Assembly (NCBI GenBank): GCA_035561515.1 | Contig: DATMXP010000007.1 | Location: forward strand, 186,001-250,000 | Origin: Terriglobales bacterium | GTDB taxonomy: Bacteria > Acidobacteriota > Terriglobia > Terriglobales > Acidobacteriaceae | Reading direction: 5' to 3' | Length of the DNA: 64,000 nt | Shown here: positions 15,727 to 26,579 of the stretch, one piece after another | Numbering within the stretch: position 1 is the stretch's first letter | How the letters are laid out: every line of letters starts with the position of its first letter | Made by a program: the position numbers and the translations under genes | The notes under the pieces: model-generated | What the model saw: the letters and a program-made list of their open reading frames with translations, nothing else | Told to the model about the DNA's origin: nothing | Database searches by the model: none

Positions 15727-17223
15727 CTACGCCGTTTCCCACCCCAACGCCCGGTCCACTGCGCGCTTCCAGTCGCGCAGGAGGCGAGTGCGTTTCGCCC
15801 CATCAAATGATGGCGTGAATTCCTGATCCAAAGCCCAATGTTGCGCGATGTGTTTCGTGTCCTGCCAATAGCCGACCGCCAATCCTGCCAGATATGCCGC
15901 GCCTAACGCTGTGGTTTCGGTGATCTTTGGGCGGGCGACGGCGACGTCGAGGATGTCGGCCTGGAACTGCATGAGTCGATTGTTGACGGACGCGCCGCCA
16001 TCCACCTTCAGCCGCGAGAGCTTCAGGTTGGTGGCGCGCTGCATGAGGTGGAGCACGTCTCGGCTCTGGTAGGCGATGGACTCGAGCGCGGCGTGCGCGA
16101 TGTGCGCCGACGTGGTTTCGCGCTTGATGCCGACGATTACGCCGCGCGCGTACGGGTCCCAATGAGGAGCGCCGAGTCCGACGAACGCCGGGACGAGAAA
16201 GACGCCGCCGGAATCTTCGGCCTGTGCGGCGAGCGACTCGATTTCCGACGACGAACGGATGAGCTTGAGTCCGTCGCGAAGCCACTGCACGACGGCGCCT
16301 CCGATGAAGACTGCGCCTTCGACCGCGTAGGTGACCTGGTTGCCGATCTTCCAGGCGACGGTGGTGAGCAGGCCATCGGCGGGCGGAAACGGCTGCGCGC
16401 CGGTGTTCATGAGCAGGAAGCATCCGGTGCCGTAGGTGTTCTTGGCGGTGCCGGGCGTGAAGCAGGCCTGGCCGAAGAGCGCAGCCTGCTGGTCACCGGC
16501 GATGCCAGCGATGGGAATTCTGCGTCCGAAGAGCGATGGGTCGGTTTCGCCGTAGACCTCGGACGACGAACGCACTTCCGGCAGGATTTCGCGCGGGATG
16601 CGGAGCAGGTCGAGCAGTTCCTGGTCCCACTGAAGCTTATGCAGGTTGAAGAGCAAGGTGCGGCTGGCGTTGGAGACGTCGGTGATGTGGCACTGGCTGC
16701 CGGTGAGTCGCCAGACGAGATAGCTGTCGACGGTGCCGAAGAGGATTTCGCCGCGATGGCAGCGCTCGCGCAGTCCGGGATGCGAGTCGAGAAGATGCAC
16801 GATCTTAGTGGCGGAGAAATATGGGTCGATGACGAGGCCGGTTTTCTGGCGGAAGATCGGCTCGTGGCCTTCACGCTTGAGGCGTTCGCAGATCGGCGCG
16901 CTGACTCGGCTTTGCCAGACGATGGCATTCCCGACAGGCTTGCCGGTGGCGCGCTCCCAGAGGATGGTGGTCTCGCGCTGGTTGGTGATGCCGATGGCAG
17001 CGATGGACTCGGCTGAGATTTGCGCGCGGCGGATGGCTTCATGCGCGACGGCGAGTTGTGACGTCCAGATGGCTTCGGGGTCGTGCTCGACGTCGCCGGG
17101 AGCGGGGTATATCTGCGGGAACTCCTGTTGGGCGAGCGAGGCGATGTTGGCGTGGTGGTCGAAGAGGATGGCGCGGCTGGACGTGGTGCCCTGGTCGAGG
17201 GCGAGAATGTAGCGCTCGGGCAT
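15727..17223 (-). CDS. glpK: Glycerol kinase
   Basis: 498 residues from the ATG at 17223 (a TTG 39 bp upstream is less likely), the usual GlpK length. FGGY-family motifs are clear: [16 protein letters not shown] at the N terminus, GITNQRETT, and the C-terminal [21 protein letters not shown] signature with [13 protein letters not shown]. It phosphorylates glycerol to sn-glycerol 3-phosphate in the cytoplasm. The matching dehydrogenase GlpD and a glycerophosphodiesterase are about 25 kb away in this window, so the pathway is present but not in one operon. No GlpF facilitator is adjacent. Confidence 0.97.
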   Translation of the reverse strand: MPERYILALDQGTTSSRAILFDHHANIASLAQQEFPQIYPAPGDVEHDPEAIWTSQLAVAHEAIRRAQISAESIAAIGITNQRETTILWERATGKPVGNAIVWQSRVSAPICERLKREGHEPIFRQKTGLVIDPYFSATKIVHLLDSHPGLRERCHRGEILFGTVDSYLVWRLTGSQCHITDVSNASRTLLFNLHKLQWDQELLDLLRIPREILPEVRSSSEVYGETDPSLFGRRIPIAGIAGDQQAALFGQACFTPGTAKNTYGTGCFLLMNTGAQPFPPADGLLTTVAWKIGNQVTYAVEGAVFIGGAVVQWLRDGLKLIRSSSEIESLAAQAEDSGGVFLVPAFVGLGAPHWDPYARGVIVGIKRETTSAHIAHAALESIAYQSRDVLHLMQRATNLKLSRLKVDGGASVNNRLMQFQADILDVAVARPKITETTALGAAYLAGLAVGYWQDTKHIAQHWALDQEFTPSFDGAKRTRLLRDWKRAVDRALGWETA

Positions 17224-17353
17224 CTTGGGTGGGGATTGTAGAGGGTTTTCGTTGGCGGACAAAGTGGCGATGCGGTTGGAGTGTGCGGCAAATCGGAGGC
17301 GAGGCAGACGATTCGCTGCATCGAAGGTAGGAGCTGGGTAGTCTGATTAAACG

Positions 17354-18766
17354 ATGTCTTCTGAGCGCATTCCTGTCTTACATGAGAGTTCGTTGAAAGC
17401 GGCCGCTGGTGGCCGGAAACGAGAGTACCGCTTTCCGCCCGGGCTGGAACTGAACCTGATCTTCTACGCGTTTCGCAAGTTTCGTCCGCAGGATCCGATA
17501 CGGCTGTTCGAATACCTGGTGGAGAAGTATGGGCCGGTATCGCACTACAGGATTGGGCCGGAGCACATTGTGTTTGTGAATGATCCGGAGCTGATCCGCG
17601 AAGTTCTGGTGGTGCAAAACGACAACTTCGTGAAAGAGCGTACAGTGCAGCGCACGAAGATGCTGCTCGGAGAGGGGATGATTACCGCCGAGGGAGAGAA
17701 GCATCGGGCGCAAAGGAGAGTGGCGCAGCCTGCATTTCATCGTCGGAGGATTACGGGTTACGCCGAGACGATGGCGGCCGAAGCGCTGAGAGTGCGCGAG
17801 CGTTGGCGCGACGGCGAGACGATGGACGTGTCGCAGGAGATGATCGGCCTGACGCTGGAGATTGTGTCGCAGACGCTGTTCGACACGCGGCTTGGTCCGG
17901 AGGTGAAAGAAATTGCCGCGGCGATCAACCAGATCATGGACCTGTACCACTTCCTGGTGGTGCTTCCGGCGGCAGAGGCGCTGGTGAATTTTCCCATTCC
18001 GCAGATGCGACGGTTCAGGCGGGCGAAGGCGCGTCTGGATGCGGTGGTGCAGAGGATGATCGAGAACCGGTTGCGGTCGGACGGCGAGCATGAAGACCTG
18101 CTTGACATGATGCTGCGCGGAGCAGGAGTCGAGCGGATGGAGGATTTGTCGGCGGAGACTTCGGAGTACTTGCGCGACCAGATCATCACGATATTTCTGG
18201 CGGGTTATGAGACGACGGCGAATGCGATGACGTGGACGTGGTATCTGCTGTCGCAGAACCCTTCAGTAGAAGAGCGCATGCATGCTGAAATTGATCGCGT
18301 GCTGGGTGGGCGAGTGCCGACGGTGGACGACGGCCCGCAAATGAAGTATGCCGAGATGGTGATGGCGGAGTCGATGAGACTGTATCCGCCGGCATGGGCG
18401 ATGGGACGGAAGGCGCTGAACGATTTTGAGCTTGGTCCGTACTACCTGCCGAAGGGAACGACGGTGCTGGCATCGCAGTGGATTGCGCATCGGGATGCGA
18501 GGTACTGGCCGGAGCCTTTGGAGTTCCGGCCCGAGCGATTCGCGGCTGATGTACCGCCGAGGCCGAAGTTCAGCTATTTTCCGTTTGGCGCGGGAACGAG
18601 GCAGTGCATTGGCGAGTCGTTCGCGTGGATGGAGTGCGTGCTGATACTGGCGACACTGGCGCAGAAGTGGCGTCTGCGGCTGGTTCCGGGGCATCGGGTG
18701 AAGCCGCAGCCCTTGATCACGCTGCGGCCAAAGTATGGCATGAAGATGGTGGCGGAGCAGCATTAG
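17354..18766 (+). CDS. Cytochrome P450
   Basis: 470 residues. I-helix motif [12 protein letters not shown] (AGxET), the K-helix ExxR in [10 protein letters not shown], the PERF region (FRPERFA) and the heme-binding loop [17 protein letters not shown] with its axial cysteine are all intact. It has no N-terminal membrane anchor, so it is likely a soluble monooxygenase needing separate redox partners, none of which are adjacent. The sequence leans toward fatty-acid/CYP102-like bacterial P450s, but the substrate is unknown. Its stop overlaps the stop of the helicase gene on the other strand (TTAG, 18763-18766). Confidence 0.95.
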   Translation: MSSERIPVLHESSLKAAAGGRKREYRFPPGLELNLIFYAFRKFRPQDPIRLFEYLVEKYGPVSHYRIGPEHIVFVNDPELIREVLVVQNDNFVKERTVQRTKMLLGEGMITAEGEKHRAQRRVAQPAFHRRRITGYAETMAAEALRVRERWRDGETMDVSQEMIGLTLEIVSQTLFDTRLGPEVKEIAAAINQIMDLYHFLVVLPAAEALVNFPIPQMRRFRRAKARLDAVVQRMIENRLRSDGEHEDLLDMMLRGAGVERMEDLSAETSEYLRDQIITIFLAGYETTANAMTWTWYLLSQNPSVEERMHAEIDRVLGGRVPTVDDGPQMKYAEMVMAESMRLYPPAWAMGRKALNDFELGPYYLPKGTTVLASQWIAHRDARYWPEPLEFRPERFAADVPPRPKFSYFPFGAGTRQCIGESFAWMECVLILATLAQKWRLRLVPGHRVKPQPLITLRPKYGMKMVAEQH

Positions 18767-20466
18767 GCGACCTTCTGCAGGTACGCTGCGTGGACGGTAC
18801 GGCGCTTTGAGGGATCGTCGAATTCGACCATGACACGGCGTCCGCGGGAACGGATGACGGCACCTTGTCCGAAGCGCGGGTGGCGGACGCGCTGGCCTTC
18901 GTCGAAGACGGCTTCGGGTTGGGTGTCGGCGTTGAGTCCTAGACGGCCTTCGGCGCGGGCGCGGCAGTTGTCACAGAGTCCGCAGTCGAGTTGGGGCTCG
19001 TCGCCGAAGTAGTCGCGCAACAGGCGCATGCGGCAGGCGGTGGATTCGGCATAGCCCATCATGCGCTGGAGACGGCGCTGGTCGTTGGCGAGGCGGATGT
19101 CGTAGACGAGCACGAACTGCTGGACTTCGTCGGTGCTGCGGAATTCGCGGCGGAAGAGGAGCTTGCGTCCGCGGCGAATGACGATGCCGAAGTCTTCGAG
19201 CTCGGCAGCGACGACCTTCACCAGACGTCGAGAGAAGCCTGACGATTCCGCGACAGCCTTCACATGGATGGAGCCGCCGTTCTGCGCGGCAAGCGTTTTG
19301 ATGTGCTCGTAAATCTTGAGCGCGTCTTCACGGCTGGGATACTTCCGCAAAAGAAAGTATTGCTGGATGAGGCGGTCGCCGCGTCGGTAGAGAAGGACGG
19401 CGCGCGCGGGTTTCTCGTCGCGTCCGGCGCGTCCGGCTTCCTGGTAGTAACTCTCAAGTGAATCGGGAAAGTGGTAGTGGATGACGTAGCGGATGTCGAG
19501 CTTGTCAACGCCCATGCCGAAGGCCTTGGTGGCGACCATGACGCGGAAGGCATCGTTCATGAAACCGTCCTGTGCGGCAACGCGGTCGCGAGCCTTCAGC
19601 CTGGCGTGATAGTTGGTGGCCTTGATGCGGTTGTCGACGAGGAACTGGCAGACTTCATTCGCGCTGCGAACCGTCGCGGTGTAGATGATGCCGGTACCTT
19701 CGGTGTTGCGAACGATGTCGAGCAGAGCCGCGAGTTTCTTCTGCTTCGTAGTGGTTCGCTGGACTTCGAAGACGAGGTTCTCGCGTTCGACACCGGTGTT
19801 GATGATGGTGGCGTCGGGGATGTCGAGTTCGCGAATGATGTCGTCGGAGACTTCCTTGGGTGCAGTGGCGGTGAGCGCAAGAACCGGCGGATTGCCGAGT
19901 TGGCGTCGCGCGTGAGCGAGCGAGAGGTAGGAGGGGCGGAAGTCGTGTCCCCATTGCGAGATGCAGTGGCCTTCATCGACGACGAAGAGCGAGACGCCGT
20001 GATGGTTGAGCAGGTCGAGCGTTTCCTGGTCTTCGAGGCGCTCGGGTGTCATGAAGATGACGGGGTGCTCGTTGGCGAGGATCTCTTCGATGACGGTGCG
20101 CTCCTCGCGAATGGTGAGCAGAGAATTCAGCTTGGCTGCGCCGATGTCTACGCTTTCGAGCTTGGCGCGCTGGTCTTCCATTAGGGCGAGCAGAGGTGAG
20201 ATGACGAGAGTGGCCTTCGGCAGGAACAAGGACGGAAGCTGGTAGCAGAGACTCTTGCCGGCGCCCGTGGGCATGATTCCGAGCACATTCTTGCCGGCGA
20301 GGACGGCTTCGATGATCTGGCGCTGTCCGGGGCGGAACTTACGAACGCCAAAGCGGCGGGCTTCGTCGGAGAGAACCGACCAGTCGAGAGTAGCGGTGGG
20401 TTCGGCGACAGCAGGTTGAGGCGTGGCTTCGGGCAGTTCCGGTGAGAGCGGCGCGGGCGTGTCCAT
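18763..20466 (-). CDS. RecQ-family ATP-dependent DNA helicase with DEGH box
   Basis: 567 residues. Walker A is MPTGAGKS (about residues 65-72). Motif II reads [19 protein letters not shown], with Gly166 where RecQ enzymes normally have Ala (DEAH). Helicase C motifs [10 protein letters not shown] and [14 protein letters not shown] and the RecQ zinc-binding cysteines ([17 protein letters not shown]) are present. The C terminus ends in a [18 protein letters not shown] tail like that after UvrD/PcrA helicases, and there is no HRDC domain. It unwinds DNA 3'-5' in repair and recombination. It is probably an accessory RecQ paralogue. Confidence 0.9.
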   Translation of the reverse strand: MDTPAPLSPELPEATPQPAVAEPTATLDWSVLSDEARRFGVRKFRPGQRQIIEAVLAGKNVLGIMPTGAGKSLCYQLPSLFLPKATLVISPLLALMEDQRAKLESVDIGAAKLNSLLTIREERTVIEEILANEHPVIFMTPERLEDQETLDLLNHHGVSLFVVDEGHCISQWGHDFRPSYLSLAHARRQLGNPPVLALTATAPKEVSDDIIRELDIPDATIINTGVERENLVFEVQRTTTKQKKLAALLDIVRNTEGTGIIYTATVRSANEVCQFLVDNRIKATNYHARLKARDRVAAQDGFMNDAFRVMVATKAFGMGVDKLDIRYVIHYHFPDSLESYYQEAGRAGRDEKPARAVLLYRRGDRLIQQYFLLRKYPSREDALKIYEHIKTLAAQNGGSIHVKAVAESSGFSRRLVKVVAAELEDFGIVIRRGRKLLFRREFRSTDEVQQFVLVYDIRLANDQRRLQRMMGYAESTACRMRLLRDYFGDEPQLDCGLCDNCRARAEGRLGLNADTQPEAVFDEGQRVRHPRFGQGAVIRSRGRRVMVEFDDPSKRRTVHAAYLQKVA

Positions 20467-20625
20467 GTACTTAGTAAAGATGCGGAGATCGAGAGAGGCG
20501 ATTGGTGCTTGGAATCAGCGGCTTGGGAATTGTTGACCTGACCGTCCGTAGTGTTTACATGTCACAGACTGGAGTGACGCCCCCTCAATAACCTTCTGAA
20601 CAGTACGAAGGGGAGGAATTCTCCT

Positions 20626-20898
20626 ATGTGTCTTGCCATCCCGGGCAAGGTAGTGAGCGTGGACGAGGGCGTCGGGCGGATCGCCAAGGTTGAGTTTGGC
20701 GGGATTACGCGCACGGCGAGCCTGGACCTGGTGCCGGAAGCCGGCGTCGGCGATTACGTTCTGGTCCACGTGGGATTCGCCATCAGCAAAATTGACGAAG
20801 AAGAAGCCCACAAAACTCTCGAGGCGCTGCAAACCCTTGCCAATCTTCAGGACGAACTCGAGCCGGAGGAGTCCGATGCCGCGGTGAAGCGCTCATGA
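20626..20898 (+). CDS. hypC: Hydrogenase maturation chaperone HypC
   Basis: 90 residues of the HypC/HupF family, starting MCLAIPGKV with the essential Cys2 that holds the iron centre. HypC binds HypD and carries Fe(CN)2CO to the precursor of the NiFe-hydrogenase large subunit. A strong GGGGAGGA lies upstream. This is the first gene of the hyp operon and is divergent from the helicase gene, with 159 bp between. It overlaps hypD by 4 bp (ATGA). Confidence 0.96.
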   Translation: MCLAIPGKVVSVDEGVGRIAKVEFGGITRTASLDLVPEAGVGDYVLVHVGFAISKIDEEEAHKTLEALQTLANLQDELEPEESDAAVKRS

Positions 20899-22025
20899 AG
20901 TACATCGACGAGTTCCGCAATCCGAAGATCGCGCACAAGCTGGTGGATGAGATCACGCGCAAGGTGTCGCGCGAGTGGACGATGATGGAGATCTGCGGCG
21001 GCCAGACGCACACGCTGGTGCGCTATGGCTTCGAAGAGATGCTGCCGAAGCAGATCAACCTTGTACACGGGCCGGGATGTCCGGTCTGCGTAACGCCGCT
21101 GGAAGTGGTGGACAAGGCGATTGAGATTGCCTCGATGCCGGACGTGATCTTCGTTTCCTATGGCGACATGCTGCGCGTGCCGGGATCGCAGAAAGATCTC
21201 TTTCACGTGAAAGCGGATGGCGGCGATGTCCGCGTGGTGTACACGCCGATGGAGGCGGTGAAGCTGGCGAAGGCGAACCCGGAGAAGAAGGTGGTGTTCT
21301 TCGGCATCGGGTTCGAGACGACAGCACCGCCGCACGCGATGGCCGTACTGGCCGCGAAGCGTGAAGGGCTGAAAAACTTCTACCTGCTGGCGTCGCATGT
21401 GCTGGTTCCGCCGGCGATACGGACGCTGCTGGATGCGCCGAACAATTGCGTGCAAGCGTTCATCGCGCCGGGGCATGTGTGTACGGTGGTCGGATTCGAC
21501 CAGTACGAGTCGCTGGCGAAGAAATACAAGGTGCCGATTGTGGTGGCGGGATTCGAACCGCTAGACCTGCTGGAAGCGATCCACATGCTGGTGATGCAGT
21601 TGGAAGAAGGTCGCTGCGAGGTGCAGAACCAATACGCGCGATCAGTGACACGGTACGGAAACCTTCCGGCGCAGCGGGCCGTGGAAGAGGTGTTCGAGGT
21701 TTGCGACCGCAAGTGGCGCGGTATCGGCGAAATTCCGCTGAGCGGCATGCGAATCCGCGAGGAGTTCGCAGCCTTCGATGCAGAGCGAGTGTTCGGGCTG
21801 GAAGATCGCACGGTCGAAGAGTCGAAGGAGTGCATTGCGGCACAGGTGCTGATGGGATTGAAGAAGCCGCTCGATTGTCCGGCGTTTGGGACGCGCTGCA
21901 AGCCGGAGATGCCGCTGGGAGCACCGATGGTGTCGCCGGAGGGCGCATGCTCGGCCTACTACCAGTACAAGCGGCATCTGGCTCCATCGGCCTTGCCGGT
22001 TGATACGCACGTGGGGACGGACTGA
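20895..22025 (+). CDS. hypD: Hydrogenase maturation factor HypD
   Basis: 376 residues, full length. The family motifs are present: [22 protein letters not shown] with conserved cysteines, [12 protein letters not shown] and a C-terminal cysteine-rich part ([17 protein letters not shown]) that holds the 4Fe-4S cluster. HypD assembles the Fe(CN)2CO moiety with HypC, using cyano groups from HypE. The stop overlaps the hypE start (TGATG), which implies coupled translation. Confidence 0.97.
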   Translation: MKYIDEFRNPKIAHKLVDEITRKVSREWTMMEICGGQTHTLVRYGFEEMLPKQINLVHGPGCPVCVTPLEVVDKAIEIASMPDVIFVSYGDMLRVPGSQKDLFHVKADGGDVRVVYTPMEAVKLAKANPEKKVVFFGIGFETTAPPHAMAVLAAKREGLKNFYLLASHVLVPPAIRTLLDAPNNCVQAFIAPGHVCTVVGFDQYESLAKKYKVPIVVAGFEPLDLLEAIHMLVMQLEEGRCEVQNQYARSVTRYGNLPAQRAVEEVFEVCDRKWRGIGEIPLSGMRIREEFAAFDAERVFGLEDRTVEESKECIAAQVLMGLKKPLDCPAFGTRCKPEMPLGAPMVSPEGACSAYYQYKRHLAPSALPVDTHVGTD

Positions 22026-23080
22026 TGAGCACGAAGACGGAACTGACGATTACGTGCCCAGCCCCGATTCCCGCCGGAGACAAGATTCTGCTCGGGCATG
22101 GGAGCGGCGGAAAGCTTTCGGCGCAACTGGTGGAACGGGTGTTCCTGCCGGCGTTTGGGAATCCGACACTGGATCAGTTGAACGACCAGGCGACATTCGC
22201 GATTGATGGCGTACGGCTGGCGATGACGACCGATTCCTTCGTGGTGAAGCCATTGTTCTTTCCGGGTGGCGATATCGGTTCGCTCGCCGTTCATGGGACG
22301 GTCAACGATCTGGCCATGGGGGGAGCGCAGCCGCTGTTCCTGAGCGTGGCGTTCATCCTGGAAGAAGGTTTGCCGATGGAATCGTTGCAGAAGATTGCCG
22401 ATTCGATGCATCGGGCGGCCGATGCGGCAGGCGTGCAGATCGTGACCGGGGACACGAAAGTTGTCGAGCAAGGAAAGGGCGACGGCCTTTTCATTAACAC
22501 CTCGGGAATCGGCGTGGTACCGAATGGCCTGATGCTGGGCAGCGAGAAAGCAAAGCCCGGGGACAAGATCATCCTGAGTGGCAGCATTGGTGACCACGGA
22601 ATTGCGATCCTGGCGCAGAGAGAAGGCCTGGAGTTCGAGACGACAATCGAGAGCGATACGGCTCCGTTACACAAGCTTGTTGACGCCATGCTCGGTACTG
22701 GCGCGGCCATCCGGTGCATGCGCGACCCGACGCGCGGCGGTCTCAGCAGTTCGCTGAACGAGATCGCCACGCGTTCGCAGGTGGGCATGATGATTGAGGA
22801 AGAGCAGATCGTGGTACGCGAAGAAGTACGCGGCGCGTGCGAGATGCTGGGGTTGGATCCGCTGTACGTGGCAAATGAAGGAAAGATGATTTCCATCGTC
22901 GAAGCGGCTGCGGCTGACCGTGTCGTGGCTGCCATGCGCGAAAACGTGTACGGGCGCGAAGCACGCGTGATTGGCACGGTGACGGAGAAGCATCCGGGAA
23001 CTGTGGTTATGAGAACTGCCTTCGGGACTACGCGAATCGTCGATATGCTCGCGGGCGATCAGCTGCCGAGGATTTGCTAA
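22025..23080 (+). CDS. hypE: Hydrogenase maturation factor HypE (carbamoyl dehydratase)
   Basis: 351 residues of the PurM/AIR-synthase-like fold: LGHGSGGKLSAQLV near the N terminus, the conserved MTTDSFVVKPLFFPGGDIG and RDPTRGGLSSSLNEIA. It ends in the typical PRIC tail, whose cysteine is carbamoylated by HypF and dehydrated to thiocyanate. HypE therefore supplies the cyanide ligands. The start overlaps hypD by one base. Confidence 0.97.
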   Translation: MSTKTELTITCPAPIPAGDKILLGHGSGGKLSAQLVERVFLPAFGNPTLDQLNDQATFAIDGVRLAMTTDSFVVKPLFFPGGDIGSLAVHGTVNDLAMGGAQPLFLSVAFILEEGLPMESLQKIADSMHRAADAAGVQIVTGDTKVVEQGKGDGLFINTSGIGVVPNGLMLGSEKAKPGDKIILSGSIGDHGIAILAQREGLEFETTIESDTAPLHKLVDAMLGTGAAIRCMRDPTRGGLSSSLNEIATRSQVGMMIEEEQIVVREEVRGACEMLGLDPLYVANEGKMISIVEAAAADRVVAAMRENVYGREARVIGTVTEKHPGTVVMRTAFGTTRIVDMLAGDQLPRIC

Positions 23081-23110
23081 CGGCAGGGGAGCTAGCGGCT
23101 AGGGGACAGG

Positions 23111-23473
23111 ATGCACGAACTCAGCATTGCAACGTCAATACTTGATGCAGTCGAACGTGAGGGGAAGCTCCATCCTGAAGCGAGTTTCAAGGCAGTGGGC
23201 CTGCGGATTGGCGAAGTCTCCGGTGTTGATATCGACTCGCTTACATTTGGCTGGGAGGCGATCACCAAAGACACGGAGTGGGAATCGCTGAAACTTGTGA
23301 TCGAGAGTGTCCCACGCAAGAACCGGTGCACACAGTGCGGAAATGAATTCGCGGTGCGAGATTACGAGATTGAATGTCCGGCGTGCCATTCACTGGCAAC
23401 AGTGAATCTGAGCGGAGACGAGTTGGACATCGCGTATATCGAGGCGGAAGAACTGGAAGGAGCGGAAGCATGA
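23111..23473 (+). CDS. hypA: Hydrogenase nickel insertion protein HypA
   Basis: 120 residues. It begins MHELSIA, in which His2 and Glu3 help bind nickel, and has two CxxC pairs (CTQC and CPAC) for structural zinc. HypA works with the GTPase HypB to insert nickel into the hydrogenase precursor. It follows hypE by 30 bp, with a G-rich ribosome-binding stretch (GGGGACAGG), and overlaps hypB by 4 bp. Confidence 0.96.
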   Translation: MHELSIATSILDAVEREGKLHPEASFKAVGLRIGEVSGVDIDSLTFGWEAITKDTEWESLKLVIESVPRKNRCTQCGNEFAVRDYEIECPACHSLATVNLSGDELDIAYIEAEELEGAEA

Positions 23474-24141
23474 GTCGCGTGGTGGTGGAAAAGAAAGTCC
23501 TGAATGAAAACCAGATCCTGGCTGAGCAGTTGCGCGAACGTTATCGCCAGAACGATGTGTTTTGCCTGAACATCATCAGTTCGCCGGGATCGGGGAAGAC
23601 GTCGCTGCTGGAGCGCACGCTGGAACGTTTTCCGAAGGACACGCGAGTCGCGGTGCTGACCGGCGACATACAGACAGAGAACGATGCGATCCGGTTGGCG
23701 CGCGCAGGATTTCCGGTGAAGCAGATTACGACGGGCGGCACGTGCCATCTGGATGCGCGAATGATCGAAAAGCATTTGGTGGGCTGGGACCTTGGGGCCC
23801 TCGACTTCCTCCTGGTCGAGAACGTGGGAAACCTGGTCTGCCCGTCCAGCTACGACCTTGGCGAACATGCCAAGGTCGTAGTTTTGAGCGTTACAGAGGG
23901 CGATGATAAGCCGCTGAAGTACCCGTCCATCTTCTTCAAGGCAGAACTGGCGGTGATTAACAAGATCGATCTCCTGCCGTACGTGCCGTTCGATATGGCG
24001 AAGGCACGCGAGAACATCCAGAAAGTGCATCCGGGAGCGGAGATCATCGAAGTGTCGTGCACAACGGGCGCTGGGCTCGATCAATGGCTGAACTGGCTGG
24101 AAGCACGACGGGAGAAAGCGATCGGCGCGCCTGTGCGTTGA
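23470..24141 (+). CDS. hypB: Hydrogenase nickel incorporation GTPase HypB
   Basis: 223 residues from the ATG that overlaps the hypA stop (ATGA). The longer open frame upstream is hypA shadow. The P-loop is SSPGSGKT (about residues 37-44), followed by TGDIQTENDA, the GGTCHLDARMI metal-binding loop and NKIDLLPY for guanine recognition. It uses GTP to drive nickel delivery to the hydrogenase large subunit. It lacks the histidine-rich N-terminal nickel store of some HypB proteins and the CxxCGC N-terminal motif of E. coli HypB. Confidence 0.96.
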   Translation: MSRVVVEKKVLNENQILAEQLRERYRQNDVFCLNIISSPGSGKTSLLERTLERFPKDTRVAVLTGDIQTENDAIRLARAGFPVKQITTGGTCHLDARMIEKHLVGWDLGALDFLLVENVGNLVCPSSYDLGEHAKVVVLSVTEGDDKPLKYPSIFFKAELAVINKIDLLPYVPFDMAKARENIQKVHPGAEIIEVSCTTGAGLDQWLNWLEARREKAIGAPVR

Positions 24142-24144
24142 TGC

Positions 24145-26496
24145 ATGTCCACAAAAGCCCAACCCGGCTCACTGGTTCGAAAGCGCATACAGATCACGGG
24201 CGTGGTGCAGGGAGTTGGGTTCCGTCCTTATATCTATCGATTGGCGAAAGAGTGCGGCCTTGCCGGAACGGTGCTGAACGATTCGGCGGGAGTGGACGTG
24301 GAAGTCGAGGGCGATGCCGTCCCGGTCGAGAAGTTCATCGCACGGGTAAGGCCAGAGGCACCGCCGTTATCCAAGATTGTCACGTTTGATGTCTCTGAGT
24401 TGCCGGTACATGGCGACCGGGAATTCCGGATCGTCATGAGTCACGGCACGCAAGAGCAGAAAGTGCTGATCTCGCCGGACGTGGCGGTCTGCCAGGACTG
24501 CCTGCGCGAGATGTTCGATCCGCATGATCGTCGCTACAAGTATCCGTTCATTAACTGCACGAATTGCGGCCCACGCTTCACGATTGTTCGCGATATCCCT
24601 TATGACAGGCCGCTGACCTCGATGGCGGTCTTCCCGATGTGCCCGGAATGCCAGCGTGAGTATGACGACCCGGCAAATCGGCGATTTCATGCGCAACCGA
24701 ATGCATGCTGGAAATGTGGCCCGCAGGTGCAGTTGTGGGATGCGACTGGGAAAGCCGTGACCGGGAAGGATCCCGTCGGAGCAGCGGTTGCAAGATTACG
24801 AGCCGGCGAGATCGTTGCGATCAAAGGGCTCGGCGGATTTCACCTTGCGGTGGATGCGACGAACAACGATGCCGTGGAGAGACTGAGGCAGCGCAAGCGT
24901 CGGTTCGAGAAGCCACTGGCGATCATGGTGCCGGATGTGGAGACAGCGCAACGGTACTGCGAGTTGCCCGACGAATCGCGGCGTGTGATGGAGTCGGTGC
25001 AGCGGCCGATTGTGTTGCTGCGCAGGAAAGTGGTTTCCCAAATCTGCCAAAAGCCGGCAGGCATGGGGAACTATCAGGTATCAGACAGAATCGCGGAGTC
25101 GGTGGCGCCTGGAATTCATGAGCTGGGAGTGTTTCTCCCGTACACGCCGCTGCATCACCTGATCTTTGCTGCAGGGAAGTTCAAGGCGTTAGTGATGACG
25201 TCGGCGAACCTGAGCGAAGAGCCGATCGCCATCGATAACCAGGAAGCGCTCCAGAGGCTTGGAGATATTGCCGACTGGTTCCTCGTACACAACCGGGAGA
25301 TCCTGATTCGCAGCGACGATTCGGTTGTTCGCGTGAGCGGAGCGAAGATAAGACAGATCCGCCGGTCGCGTGGGTTCGTGCCGATGCCGGTGTTCCTCAA
25401 CCGTGACCTGCCTCCGGTGTTGGCTGTGGGCGGGGAACTGAAGAATACGATCTGCCTGACACGGGCGAAGACGGCCTTCCTGAGCCAGCATGTCGGCGAC
25501 CTCGAAAACATGGAGAGCTTCGGCTTTTTTGAGGAGACGGTCGAGCATCTGACGCGAATCCTGGAGATTGAGCCACAGGCGGTTGCGTACGATCTGCATC
25601 CGGACTATCTGTCGACGAAGTGGGCGCTTGAGCAGAAAGGCAAGAAGTTGATTGGCGTGCAGCATCATCATGCGCACATCGCGAGTTGCATGGCCGAAAA
25701 CGGTCTGGATGAGAGTGTGATTGGTTTCTCCCTGGATGGGACCGGCTACGGCACGGATGGGAAGATCTGGGGCGGCGAGGTGCTGATCGCCGACTATACG
25801 GGTTTCGAGCGAGCGGCGCATTTCGAATACATTCCGCTTCCCGGTGGAGCGGCGGCGATCCACGAACCGTGGCGAATGGCGGTGAGCTATTTGCGGCATC
25901 ACTTCGGGGCGGAGTTCGCGAATCTCGATATCCCCTTTGTAAGATCGCTTGATTTGAAAAAGCTCGGCGTCGTCGTCCAGATGTTGCAGAAGGGAATTCA
26001 TTCACCACTGACATCGAGTTGCGGACGGCTTTTCGATGCCGTGGCGGCCCTGGCGGGCATTCGCAATATAGTCAGCTACGAAGGGCAGGCGGCGATCCAG
26101 TTAGAGAACACGATTGTTCCGGGTGAAGAGCGTGATGCGTACGAGTTCGAGATCTGCGAACAGGATGGCACGCGCATTATTCACACGCGACAATTATTCG
26201 AAGCGATGGTTCGCGATTTGTGTGCCCGAGTCGAGCGCGGGGTGATTGCGCGGCGCTTCCATGATGGTCTGGTCCGAATATTTGCGGAAGTCGCCGAGGC
26301 GATTCGCAAAGACACTGGTCTGCGGAAGGTCTGCTTGAGCGGCGGCACGTTCCAGAATCTTTACCTCGCTGAAAATCTGCAACGGCGGCTGGAATTGGCA
26401 GGCTTCGAGGTCCTCACACAATCGGAAGTGCCATGTAACGATGGCGGTTTGAGTTTAGGCCAGGCGATGATCGCGGCATCCCAGTTGCGTTCGTAA
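24145..26496 (+). CDS. hypF: Carbamoyltransferase HypF
   Basis: 783 residues, full length. In order: an acylphosphatase domain (ITGVVQGVGFRPYIYRLA), two zinc fingers (CQDCLREMFDPH, CTNCGPRFT, MCPECQREY, CWKCGP), a YrdC-like domain (IVAIKGLGGFHLAVDA, LVMTSANLSEEP) and a Kae1/TobZ-like domain (VQHHHAHIASCMAE, FSLDGTGYGTDG). It makes carbamoyl-AMP from carbamoyl phosphate and loads the HypE cysteine. It ends the hyp operon. No hydrogenase structural gene or endopeptidase follows. Confidence 0.97.
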   Translation: MSTKAQPGSLVRKRIQITGVVQGVGFRPYIYRLAKECGLAGTVLNDSAGVDVEVEGDAVPVEKFIARVRPEAPPLSKIVTFDVSELPVHGDREFRIVMSHGTQEQKVLISPDVAVCQDCLREMFDPHDRRYKYPFINCTNCGPRFTIVRDIPYDRPLTSMAVFPMCPECQREYDDPANRRFHAQPNACWKCGPQVQLWDATGKAVTGKDPVGAAVARLRAGEIVAIKGLGGFHLAVDATNNDAVERLRQRKRRFEKPLAIMVPDVETAQRYCELPDESRRVMESVQRPIVLLRRKVVSQICQKPAGMGNYQVSDRIAESVAPGIHELGVFLPYTPLHHLIFAAGKFKALVMTSANLSEEPIAIDNQEALQRLGDIADWFLVHNREILIRSDDSVVRVSGAKIRQIRRSRGFVPMPVFLNRDLPPVLAVGGELKNTICLTRAKTAFLSQHVGDLENMESFGFFEETVEHLTRILEIEPQAVAYDLHPDYLSTKWALEQKGKKLIGVQHHHAHIASCMAENGLDESVIGFSLDGTGYGTDGKIWGGEVLIADYTGFERAAHFEYIPLPGGAAAIHEPWRMAVSYLRHHFGAEFANLDIPFVRSLDLKKLGVVVQMLQKGIHSPLTSSCGRLFDAVAALAGIRNIVSYEGQAAIQLENTIVPGEERDAYEFEICEQDGTRIIHTRQLFEAMVRDLCARVERGVIARRFHDGLVRIFAEVAEAIRKDTGLRKVCLSGGTFQNLYLAENLQRRLELAGFEVLTQSEVPCNDGGLSLGQAMIAASQLRS

Positions 26497-26579
26497 CAGG
26501 AAAGAAACTTCTTTTGCTCACCTTCCACTCATAACTCTGTCTAAGGCCTCAGGATCGGCGATTTCGTCGGCTTGGGCGC

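Noticed and set aside
23374..23469. Upstream extension of hypB
   Set aside because: It reads through the end of hypA in another frame. The ATG overlapping the hypA stop gives the family's normal start.
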